From contig JBEKLQ010000167.1 of NCBI GenBank assembly GCA_050010115.1, positions 1-5,189 of the forward strand: a DNA stretch of 5,189 bases. The letters run 5' to 3'. The position numbers and the translations under genes are program-made. Source of the DNA: JAKACA01 sp050010115 (GTDB lineage Bacteria > Actinomycetota > Acidimicrobiia > Acidimicrobiales > Bog-793). The first letter of the stretch is position 1. Each line of letters opens with the position of its first letter. This document shows positions 1-5,189 of the stretch, one piece after another. The notes below the pieces were generated by a model. It saw only the letters and a program-made list of their open reading frames with translations. It was not told the origin of the DNA and did no database searches.

Positions 1-400
1 CGGTGATGAGAGCCAGACGACTCACTGCCACCCTCCAGGAACTGAACGGACCGCGTCAGCCATCGCCGACGGCGCATGTTACTGCGCTGGCTGTCGCCGC
101 TCTGGCCCTGGCCGTGGCCAGCAAATTCGGCCCGCACTGCATCAACCATCTTGCTGTGGAGGTGCGGATCGGGGGCGCTGCTCGTGCGGTGAAGAAAGGC
201 GGCAGCGACAAAGCGGCCGGAAGGGCTGGCGGTGCCTCGCCGCGCGCGGGCGTGCGGAACACCGAACGAGCGGCCTGGTCGTCGGCGAGGAGGAGGGGAT
301 CGAGGCCGCATGGCTCTCTGTGCGTGAGCGCACAGCAGAGCACGGTGGAGGCGGTGCCCGAGCCTCGCTCGACGCCACCAGAGATCGACGACAGAGTTGG
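1..400 (-). pseudogene. Degenerate TrwC/MobF-type conjugative relaxase fragment
   Basis: Seen: no single frame is a convincing protein, but on the minus strand one frame (about 398 down to 150) contains NSVVDLWW (375-398), then CAHAQRAM, then GRFVAAAFLHRTSSAPDPHLH (156-218). Known: TrwC-type relaxases carry, in this order, a (P)KSVSLLWAL block, an AHxxAV helix and an (A)AAFRHRTSRAGDPQLHTH block whose histidines bind the metal for DNA nicking at oriT. The relic keeps H(189-191), H(162-164) and H(156-158), but the third His of the triad is Lys (150-152). Between the blocks the better match switches frame (LADDQAARSVF, about 265-297). After the His block it switches again to RW..GPNLLATARARAATASAV (about 75-149), resembling the following relaxase helix. 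The reading is therefore broken by at least two or three frameshifts and probably a small deletion. Expected helicase and C-terminal parts would lie left of the window. Non-functional; most likely a plasmid or ICE remnant. From 400 to 598 I see no recognisable gene. Confidence 0.55.
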
Positions 401-598
401 CGCCGCCCAGGTTTATCGCGCGACCCCCCGATATCCCTACGCTCGGAGTACCCAAGCACTGCAGCTCCGCTGCGGTTCCGATGCGTCGGCCGACTCGTCG
501 AAGGCCTCCCAGGGCCGGTCGGAGTCCCATCGCCCCCCTGGTCGGAACCCGGAGCGCCGGTGACCTGAGCAGGAGCGCCCGTCTGGTCGCCTGACTTG

Positions 599-1495
599 CT
601 ACTCCAGCTGAGACTCCACCGGCTGGCGGTGTCGCGTGGCGACAACCGCGATCGCTGCAATCCCCACGAGTCCACCACCGACCTGGACTGCCGTCAGGGA
701 CTGCCCGAGGATGACCATGGCGGCCACGGCAGCGACGATCGGGTTGCTCGACCCGATCACGGAGGAGACCGATGCATCAACGTAACGGTGAGCCCAATTC
801 ATCAGGAGATGTGCACTTCCCGGCACGATCGCAAGCAGACAGATCCACAGCCAGTCGCCGGACTCCACTCGACTGAGAGACTGCCCCGACAGCAGCACGA
901 TCGGTATCAACGTCATCGCCGCAACGATCGTTACGCCCGCGGTGTATTCCAATGCGTCGTGCATCGCCCGCGTGTGCTTGGATACGAGCCAATAGGCGGA
1001 CCAGCACAACATAGCGCCGACGGCCAATACGTCTCCGAGTAGTTGGTGATGGCTTGTCACGCCGGGACCGACAACCGCGGCCCCGACGCCCACCATTGCC
1101 AGCAAGATCCAGAAGACGTCCCATCGTCCCATCCGTTCACCAAACAGAGAACGCGCAGCGATGAGCACGAGCGCGGGCTGAACGGCACCTATCACGGTCG
1201 CGTCTACGACGCTGGTGAGCTTGACAGCGCTGAAGAACATGGCCATGTCCCCGGCCAGGAATACACCGCCGAGCCATGACGCCCGTACGGTATCCCAGCT
1301 CAATCGGCGGCCCGACGCGTACACGACGATGGAGAGAAGTGCAGCACCGAGCCATAGCCGGTAGAAGGTCAGTACGAGCCCTGGAGCGGACGTGAGCGTC
1401 GCGAAGATCCCCCCGAACCCCCACCCGATGGCCGCGAGAACAGAGGCACCGACACCGCTCCCGTAGTTGGTAAAGCGGGCTGTGAGAGCAGACAT
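599..1495 (-). CDS. EamA/DMT-family inner-membrane transporter
   Basis: Seen: an intact 298-residue, strongly hydrophobic protein with about ten predicted membrane helices (approximately residues 17-36, 38-59, 73-91, 97-115, 126-144, 153-172, 184-203, 214-233, 243-263, 269-286). It divides into two repeats of five helices, the usual layout of the drug/metabolite transporter superfamily (EamA domains about 17-143 and 154-286). The stretch around residues 83-121 (AVKLTSVVDATVIGAVQPAL followed by FGERM) and the matching SSVIGSSNPIVAAVAAM at 244-260 are typical of the conserved third and fourth helices of each EamA repeat. Length is normal for the family. Start: ATG at 1493-1495 lies just before the first helix; no strong Shine-Dalgarno is visible upstream (GGA only). 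Known: family members export amino acids, metabolites or drugs by proton antiport; the substrate cannot be read from sequence. It stands alone: relics lie on both sides and the next intact gene is divergent. A 20-bp palindrome upstream may be its operator. Confidence 0.9.
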   Translation of the reverse strand: MSALTARFTNYGSGVGASVLAAIGWGFGGIFATLTSAPGLVLTFYRLWLGAALLSIVVYASGRRLSWDTVRASWLGGVFLAGDMAMFFSAVKLTSVVDATVIGAVQPALVLIAARSLFGERMGRWDVFWILLAMVGVGAAVVGPGVTSHHQLLGDVLAVGAMLCWSAYWLVSKHTRAMHDALEYTAGVTIVAAMTLIPIVLLSGQSLSRVESGDWLWICLLAIVPGSAHLLMNWAHRYVDASVSSVIGSSNPIVAAVAAMVILGQSLTAVQVGGGLVGIAAIAVVATRHRQPVESQLE

Positions 1496-2239
1496 TCCGA
1501 AGGTAGCGTACCCGGAGGCCGCTGTCGGCAGACCCTCTGATCACCGCTCGCCGTCGACCTTCCGAATTCTGGTAGCTACACGCGTGGCTACATTTTCTCA
1601 GACTTCGGGGAGGTCCTTCGGGCGACGGAAGGAGCAACGAATCTGCACTGGTTCGCCCTTGCGGTCCGTCCGTTCTTTCGTGGACGCGATGGGACCCAAA
1701 CCCACGATCTCTTGGACTGCCAGGCCGCTCAAGCACCTATGGCTTCGACGGGCCAACGTGTGTTCGGCAGGCCAGATGGGATCTCTGGCAAATGTCTGTC
1801 AGGCCTGCACGGGCCGGTCTTGGTGTGGTTCGGTCGGATTGCGGTGACAGATCGCTGACACACGAACAGTGGCCACCAAAGGCCCATAGCGACGATGTTC
1901 AGCCAGCCGTTAGCATGATTGTGGTCCGATGCGACCTGGCCGGACAGACACAACCTCGGCGTAACCTGTGGGCCACATGGGAACATCAGAACGCGTCTTG
2001 CCGCGGGCCGACACCCTGAGGAACGACGAATCGACACGTCGCCGAGACCATGCACCTGCGGCGGCCACAAATGCCGTCGCCGCTCTACTTCTCACTCCCG
2101 AACAGCTTGCCGAGGCACTGGCGAAGCATGTGCGCGGCCAAGGCGACGTCGACGCTCTCGTCGCGCAAGCGAGACCTTCGGCGTCGCCCTGAACGAAAGC
2201 CACGGCCACCGGACCTGACGGCACGGAGGCCGTGGCCGT
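1496..2239. other. About 740 bp without a recognisable gene
   Basis: Frames are short and overlapping on both strands, and none has a convincing start with a Shine-Dalgarno. Two stretches are mildly protein-like. On the minus strand, about 1601-1798 reads ..VQEIVGLGPIASTKERT.. with a stop at 1598-1600. On the plus strand, about 2061-2192 reads ..LLLTPEQLAEALAKHV.. with a stop at 2190-2192. Neither resembles a family I know, and either could be a gene relic or chance. The left end presumably carries the promoter of the DMT transporter (minus strand). No tRNA, transposase or clear terminal inverted repeats were seen. Confidence 0.5.
1572..1591. promoter_or_regulatory. Palindromic operator candidate upstream of the DMT transporter
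   Basis: GTAGCTACACGCGTGGCTAC is an imperfect inverted repeat with 8 of 10 symmetric base pairs matching around a central CG, including perfect outer GTAGC/GCTAC arms. It ends 77 bp upstream of the transporter ATG, a usual distance for a repressor or activator site of a minus-strand promoter. No regulator gene adjoins it intact. Weak evidence: palindromes of this quality also arise by chance. Confidence 0.3.
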
Positions 2240-2340
2240 CGTCCGCCGCCTTCAGCTGGTAGTGCTCACCCTCGAACTCGACCGACTCGCCAGCTCACAA
2301 GGCCTTCACGATCTGCACACCCTCTTCGAGTCTCGAGACG
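2240..2340 (-). pseudogene. Fragment of an LLM-class (F420/flavin-dependent) oxidoreductase with in-frame TGA
   Basis: Seen: read on the minus strand, about 33 codons give VSRLEEGVQIVKAL, a TGA at 2295-2297, then AGESVEFEGEHYQLKAA. Known: bacterial luciferase-like and F420-dependent enzymes have a very characteristic R(L/F)xEaVxIIraLW(T/S)GExVxFeGehYxL block about a third to halfway through the protein. The TGA falls exactly where the family has the near-invariant Trp, so a single TGG to TGA change explains it. Upstream (2341 and higher) the frame stays open but no longer resembles the family, and downstream (below 2240) homology also stops. Only a tenth or so of a protein of roughly 300-350 residues remains. 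Inference: deletions on both sides plus a nonsense mutation; no function. The plus-strand frame across the same bases is its shadow. Confidence 0.65.
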
Positions 2341-2447
2341 CGGACCGCTCGCGTCGTACGCGTGCCTTGGCGAGGTGGGAGCTGAAGTACGCTATGAGTG
2401 GTACGGCTGGGGCAGTATGACGCGGTATGTTCTGCAACGCCTAAAGC

Positions 2448-2451
2448 GAGG
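2448..2451 (+). promoter_or_regulatory. Shine-Dalgarno GAGG deciding the acyl-CoA dehydrogenase start
   Basis: GAGG directly precedes three consecutive ATG codons (2452, 2455, 2458). Only the third leaves a normal 6-nt spacing, and it begins MPYEFTERG, the usual N-terminus of this family. The GTG at 2398 in the same frame has no Shine-Dalgarno and would add a 20-residue non-homologous leader. Confidence 0.6.
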
Positions 2452-2457
2452 ATGATG

Positions 2458-3699
2458 ATGCCGTACGAGTTCACCGAGCGGGGCCTGGCGGTGCAGCAGT
2501 CAGTGCGGCGGTTCATGGATGACGTCGTCTATCCCAGCGAGGACACGTACTACGCCCAACTCGAGGAGGTGGGACTCGACGGGTACCCGCCGATGCTCGA
2601 CAGGCTGAAGGCTTTGGCGCTGGAGCGGGGGCTGTGGAATCTCTTCCTGCCCCACGTCCAGCCCGATAGCCCGGGGACGCCGTTGTCGAACCTGGACTAC
2701 GCCCCCGTCTCCGAGATGCTGGGGCGGGTGTCGTTCGCGTCGGAGGTGTTGAACTGCGCGGCGCCTGACACGGGGAACATGGAGATCCTGCACCTGTACG
2801 GCTCGGAGCGGGTCAAAGAGCAGTGGCTCGCCCCGCTGCTTGAGGGGGAGATCCGCAGCGCCTTCTCGATGACCGAGCCCGACACCGCGTCGTCCGATGC
2901 CACTAATATTGGACTGTCCATCGAGCGCGACGGCGACGAGTACGTCCTCAACGGGCGCAAGTGGTTCAGCTCCGGTGCGCGCGCCGAACGGTGCAAGGTC
3001 CTCATCGTCATGGGCAAGACCAGCCCCGGTGCGTCGCGTCACCTGCAGCAGTCGATGGTCGTGGTCCCCAAGAACACCCCGGGCGTGTCGCTGGGGCTCG
3101 ACCCACACGTCTTCGGCTACGCCGAGCGCGGAGGGCACCCTGAGGTGATCTACCGCGATGTGCAGGTGCCGGTGGACAACCTACTCGGCGACGAGGGCAG
3201 CGGGTTCGCCATCTCCCAGGCCCGCCTCGGCCCCGGTCGGATCCACCATTGCATGCGGTCGATCGGGGTAGCGGAACGCGCCCTCGAGTTGATGGTGACC
3301 CGGGCGCTCGAGCGCAGCACGTTCGGCTCCAGCATCGCCCACAAGGGCCTGATCCAGGACTGGATCGCCGAGTCGCGCATCGAGATCGACATGGCCCGCG
3401 AGTATGTGCTGCGCGCCGCCCACCTGATGGACACCGTCGGCAACAAGGCGGCCGCCACCGAGATCTCGGGCATTAAAGTTGCTGTCCCGAACGTGGCGCT
3501 CAAGGTGATCGACCGGGCCATCCAGGTTCACGGGGCGGCGGGCGTCACCCAGTTCTTCCCCCTGGCCCACATGTACGCACACATGCGCACGTTGCGGATC
3601 GCCGACGGGCCCGACGAGGTCCACAAAATGACGATCGCCCGCCGCGAGATTCTCAAGCACCACCCCGGCTTCCGTATGCACCGGCCCGCCGAGCAGTGA
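2458..3699 (+). CDS. Acyl-CoA dehydrogenase, ACAD10/11-like clade (FadE-type)
   Basis: Known role: FAD-dependent alpha,beta-dehydrogenation of an acyl-CoA in the cytoplasm, passing electrons to electron-transfer flavoprotein. Seen: 413 residues, normal length and unbroken. The N-terminal helical domain (about 1-132) includes NLFLP (61-65) and NCAAPDTGNMEIL (99-111). The flavin/substrate motif FSMTEPDTASSDATN is at 136-150, then the middle beta domain (about 134-245, NGRKWFSSGA at 165-174). The C-terminal helical domain contains GPGRIHHCMR (258-267), RSTFG (286-290), MDTVGNK (324-330), IQVHGAAGV (355-363) and IADGPDEVH (381-389). The position that is the catalytic Glu in medium-chain enzymes (EGT) is Asp383 (DGP), as is usual in the ACAD10/11 group. 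That group includes enzymes linked to phosphorylated 4-hydroxyacyl-CoA turnover (ACAD11, LvaC); whether this one does that is inference, since no kinase partner is present. Start chosen by Shine-Dalgarno spacing; a GTG at 2398 would give 433 residues. Context: isolated between an LLM relic and a MarR/MFS relic on the opposite strand. Confidence 0.95.
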   Translation: MPYEFTERGLAVQQSVRRFMDDVVYPSEDTYYAQLEEVGLDGYPPMLDRLKALALERGLWNLFLPHVQPDSPGTPLSNLDYAPVSEMLGRVSFASEVLNCAAPDTGNMEILHLYGSERVKEQWLAPLLEGEIRSAFSMTEPDTASSDATNIGLSIERDGDEYVLNGRKWFSSGARAERCKVLIVMGKTSPGASRHLQQSMVVVPKNTPGVSLGLDPHVFGYAERGGHPEVIYRDVQVPVDNLLGDEGSGFAISQARLGPGRIHHCMRSIGVAERALELMVTRALERSTFGSSIAHKGLIQDWIAESRIEIDMAREYVLRAAHLMDTVGNKAAATEISGIKVAVPNVALKVIDRAIQVHGAAGVTQFFPLAHMYAHMRTLRIADGPDEVHKMTIARREILKHHPGFRMHRPAEQ

Positions 3700-3734
3700 C
3701 CCCCGGCACTGTGTAGTGGGTGATGGGTGGGGTC

Positions 3735-4002
3735 GGTTCAGGTGTGAGAGCGTCTCGTGGAGCTGTTTGAGCTGGGTGATCGATAGCTGCGTGAGCGCGG
3801 GTGACGGATCGGTCGACGTTCGTGGCGTCAGCGGCTGCGTCCCGACCTGCCTGGGTCGAGGTGGCCAGCTCGCGCCGGCGGTCGTCGGGGTAGGCGGTGC
3901 GGGTGACCAGCCGACGGCGTCAAGCCTGTCGATCATGACGGTGGCGTCGGCTCGGTAATGGGCAGCGGCATCTCGTCCGTGGCCGTTGGGTGGACGTAGC
4001 GG
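3735..4002 (-). pseudogene. MarR-family regulator fragment with two frameshifts
   Basis: Seen on the minus strand: one frame gives AAHYRADATVMIDRLDAVG (about 3910-3966). The frame one base over continues LVTRTAYPDDRRRELATSTQ, then AGRDAAADATNVDRSVTRA (about 3796-3911). The first frame then resumes with LTQLSITQLKQLHETLSHL (about 3739-3798). Known: in order these are the recognition helix (..TVTxMIDRLEAxGLVTR), the wing (R..PDDRRxxLxxLTxAGR) and the long C-terminal dimerisation helices (ALxxLsxxelxxLxxlLxxL) of MarR regulators. The first break fits loss of one C (GGCCTGGTC to GGCTGGTC, near 3910). The second fits loss of two bases near 3797. The N-terminal half is missing, the region joins the MFS relic directly, and no stop follows LSHL. 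Inference: a decaying regulator, perhaps once controlling the exporter. Base-calling error is possible, but two errors in 115 bp are less likely. Confidence 0.65.
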
Positions 4003-4784
4003 CCTCCGCGCAGAAGAGAGGCGAGAGCGGCAAGCTCCGCCAGGCCGGCGCCTACGGCGCACACGGTGAATGCCCTGATGCGGAACAGGCTGAGCTGGAT
4101 CATCGGCTCGGCGACCGTGGTTTCGATCATGACGAACGCCGCGAGCAGCAGGGCGCCACCGGCGAGCAGGCCGAAGACTGCGGGGTTCGTCCAGCCCATG
4201 GTGCGATCTCGGTATGGCTGGATGCCGTTGGTGATCGTGATCAAGATCGCCCCGAGGCCGACGGCGAAGATGATGTTGCCCCACCAGTCGATGCGACGGC
4301 GGTGTCGCTCACCGTTGTCGCGAAGCTTGCGGTAGGCCCACAGTGTTCCGAAGACCCCGACGGGCACGTTGACCCAGAACACCGCCCGCCAATCCAGGGT
4401 CGCCAGCAGACCTCCCGCCACCAACCCGACGAACATGCCGACCAGACCGGCGACCTGGTTGATGCCGAGCGCAAAGCCGCGTTGATCGGAAGGAAACGCA
4501 TCGGTCGGGATGGCAGCCGAGTTGGCTACGAGCATGGACCCGCCGACGGCTTGGAGCACCCGCCAGCCGATCAACCACAGCGCTCCGTGGCCACCGTCGA
4601 ACGGATCGAAGGACAGGAGGACGGAGGCTGCGATGAATACCACGAAGCCGGCGTTGTAGATCCTGACCCGGCCGAACATGTCGCCGAGGCTGCCGAGGGT
4701 GACGACGAGGACGGCCTGGACGAGCCGATACCCCATGATCATCCACAGCAGGTAGGCGACGTTGCCCGGGGCTTTGCCGTCCAC
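3933..4784 (-). pseudogene. DHA2-type MFS exporter truncated at both ends
   Basis: Seen: a 283-residue frame whose residues about 5-261 match the 14-helix DHA2 drug:proton antiporters common in mycobacteria. Features are APGNVAYLLWMIMGY at helix 2, motif A GSLGDMFGRVR at 31-41, LIGWRVLQAVGGSML at 71-85, LGINQVAGLVGMFVGLVAGG at 106-125, DWRAVFWVNVP at 131-141, RRRIDWWGN at 162-170 and EPMIQLSLFRIRAF at 226-239. Family members are about 480-550 residues and export drugs or other lipophilic compounds. Here the frame begins at GTG 4784 after what should be helix 1, and open sequence further upstream (to about 4922) bears no resemblance to helix 1. After RGG (about 4002) the frame runs 22 non-homologous residues into a stop, overlapping the MarR relic in another frame. 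About half the helices are lost, so a working transporter is unlikely. A gene caller would still report it as a CDS. Confidence 0.8.
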
Positions 4785-4940
4785 CTCGCGAGCCGCGACC
4801 GCTACGAGGACTCGATACTTCCCTCTGGCCGTGCCGCCGGTGCGCCGGAGGAGGCGCTCGATTGCGCCCGTGGGCTCTACCTCAACGAACCCGACGCCTG
4901 GTTGGACTCCATGTCGAAGAGTTCACCCAGGAACTTGTAA
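4776..4940 (+). pseudogene. Possible C-terminal fragment of an unidentified protein
   Basis: From about the point where MFS homology ends, one plus-strand frame reads through RDRYEDSILPSG, then EEALDCARGLYLNEPDAWLD, and stops at 4938-4940. Roughly 80% of its third codon positions are G or C, and the composition is protein-like. Tandem hairpins begin 15 bp after the stop, as expected at a gene end. Left of about 4776 the same frame is just the antisense of the MFS relic. I do not recognise the family. The opposite strand is also open here, so chance cannot be excluded. Confidence 0.3.
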
Positions 4941-4954
4941 CCGGGCCACTTAGC

Positions 4955-4990
4955 ACCCGCTCGCGGGTCTCGCCCCTGACCGCACGGGGC
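4955..4990 (+). terminator. Tandem GC-rich hairpins, terminator-like
   Basis: Two adjacent hairpins: ACCCG-CTCG-CGGGT (4955-4968), and GCCCC with GGGGC around a 9-nt loop (4972-4990). No T-run follows, which is common for actinobacterial terminators. They sit between the stop at 4940 and the promoter of the next gene. Confidence 0.35.
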
Positions 4991-5007
4991 CAAGATGGCA
5001 GTAGAGC

Positions 5008-5036
5008 TTGACACTTGTGTACGTCAGTGTTTCAAT
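5008..5036 (+). promoter_or_regulatory. Candidate promoter with overlapping operator for the 5105 gene
   Basis: A perfect TTGACA (5008-5013) lies 17 bp before TTCAAT (5031-5036), a poor but possible -10. Overlapping it, ACACTTGTGTACGTCAGTGT (5011-5030) is an inverted repeat: perfect 5-bp arms ACACT/AGTGT around a central GTAC, 7 of 10 pairs in all. That size and placement suit a TetR- or MarR-type repressor blocking RNA polymerase. The leader to the start codon would be about 60-65 nt. The regulator is not in the window unless the broken MarR relic was once it, which is unsupported. Confidence 0.4.
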
Positions 5037-5094
5037 TCTACTCGCCGGTAACTTGAGGGGTAACCGTGCATGGTAAGCGCCGGGCAAATCAACC

Positions 5095-5102
5095 GAAGGG
5101 GG
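5095..5102 (+). promoter_or_regulatory. Shine-Dalgarno of the 5105/5108 gene
   Basis: The purine-rich GAAGGGGG ends 2 nt before ATG 5105 and 5 nt before ATG 5108. The spacing favours the second ATG, though either is possible. Confidence 0.6.
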
Positions 5103-5104
5103 AA

Positions 5105-5189
5105 ATGATGAAAGCATCCAATTGGCGGATCCGCCACGCGTTCGTGGTGGCGAGCGCGACGTTAGCTACCACGGGAGCGCTGATCGCCG
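5105..5189 (+). CDS. N-terminus of an exported or membrane-anchored protein (runs off the window)
   Basis: Seen: 28 codons are open to the edge. They begin MMKASNWRIRH and continue with an uninterrupted hydrophobic stretch AFVVASATLATTGALIA. A positively charged start (K, R, R, H) followed by about 17 apolar residues is a Sec signal peptide or an N-terminal signal anchor. No twin arginine is present, and the region where a lipobox cysteine or signal-peptidase site would lie is at or beyond the edge, so a secreted protein, lipoprotein and anchored protein cannot be told apart. Start: two consecutive ATGs (5105, 5108) behind a strong Shine-Dalgarno. Upstream lie a promoter/operator candidate and terminator-like hairpins, so it is probably the first gene of its transcript. 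Family unknown. Confidence 0.65.
   Translation, partial: MMKASNWRIRHAFVVASATLATTGALIA

Noticed and set aside
3..563. 186-codon plus-strand frame
   Set aside because: Arg/Ser/Pro-rich low-quality translation without a Shine-Dalgarno, opposite to the relaxase relic.
559..591. GGTGACC/GGTCGCC inverted repeat just beyond the DMT stop
   Set aside because: One mismatch in 7 bp and a 19-nt loop; not convincing as a terminator.
1598..1798. Minus-strand open frame of about 66 codons ending in a TGA at 1598-1600
   Set aside because: Protein-like in places but only a TTG start, no ribosome site and no recognised family; left as part of the gene-less stretch.
2061..2192. Plus-strand stretch LLLTPEQLAEALAKHV with a stop at 2190-2192
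   Set aside because: Could be a relic, but it has no homologue that I recognise and third-position GC is only moderate.
2398..2457. GTG at 2398 as start of the acyl-CoA dehydrogenase
   Set aside because: No Shine-Dalgarno, and the 20 extra residues do not look like the family; the ATG at 2458 has both.
3700..3719. Hairpin CACT-GTGT-AGTG after the dehydrogenase stop, as a terminator
   Set aside because: Only a 4-bp perfect stem with a bulged extension and no T-run; too weak to call.
3181..4284. 367-codon minus-strand open frame running antisense to the end of the dehydrogenase
   Set aside because: Its right part is antisense or out-of-frame reading of the dehydrogenase and MFS relic; only the middle (about 3739-3966) is real homology, and that belongs to the MarR relic.
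3990..4784. Long plus-strand open frame (continuing to 4940) rich in Asp, Glu and Gly
   Set aside because: It is the antisense of the MFS coding frame and its composition is what antisense GC-rich codons give; only the piece beyond 4776 is considered separately.

Overview
The window is high-GC DNA typical of a mycolic-acid actinobacterium (Mycobacterium/Mycolicibacterium, Rhodococcus or Gordonia type). The genus is inference, resting on base composition, an ACAD10/11-type FadE, an F420/luciferase-like (LLM) enzyme relic and a DHA2-type MFS relic of mycobacterial flavour. Two genes look complete: an EamA/DMT-family membrane transporter (minus strand, 599-1495) and an acyl-CoA dehydrogenase (plus strand, start most likely 2458, end 3699). 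A third gene, for an exported or membrane-anchored protein, begins at about 5105 and runs off the right edge.

Much of the rest reads as a gene graveyard. From left to right: (i) about 1-400, minus strand, holds frameshifted pieces of a TrwC/MobF-type conjugative relaxase, recognised by an AAAFLHRTS...DPHLH block and an upstream SV..LWW block in the right order and at about the right spacing. (ii) 599-1495 is the intact DMT transporter, with a palindromic operator candidate 77 bp upstream of its start codon. (iii) 1496-2239 has no recognisable gene. (iv) 2240-2340, minus strand, is a fragment of about 33 codons of an LLM-class oxidoreductase, with TGA where the family has Trp. (v) 2458-3699 is the intact acyl-CoA dehydrogenase. 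(vi) About 3735-4002, minus strand, is the DNA-binding part of a MarR-type regulator that can be read only by changing frame twice. (vii) About 4002-4784, minus strand, is a DHA2-type MFS drug exporter missing its first helix and its C-terminal half, joined directly to the MarR relic. (viii) About 4776-4940, plus strand, is a possible C-terminal fragment of an unknown gene, followed by tandem hairpins. (ix) 5008-5104 is a promoter/operator region with a good Shine-Dalgarno for the last gene.

No operon or coordinated system links the surviving genes. The transporter is divergent from the dehydrogenase and separated from it by about 960 bp of relic DNA, and the dehydrogenase stands alone. The relaxase relic and the run of truncated, fused genes suggest a plasmid or integrated mobile-element region that has undergone repeated deletion. 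I found no CRISPR array, tRNA, rRNA or intact transposase, and nothing that looks like a new multi-gene system. The homology calls come from motif memory, not a database search.
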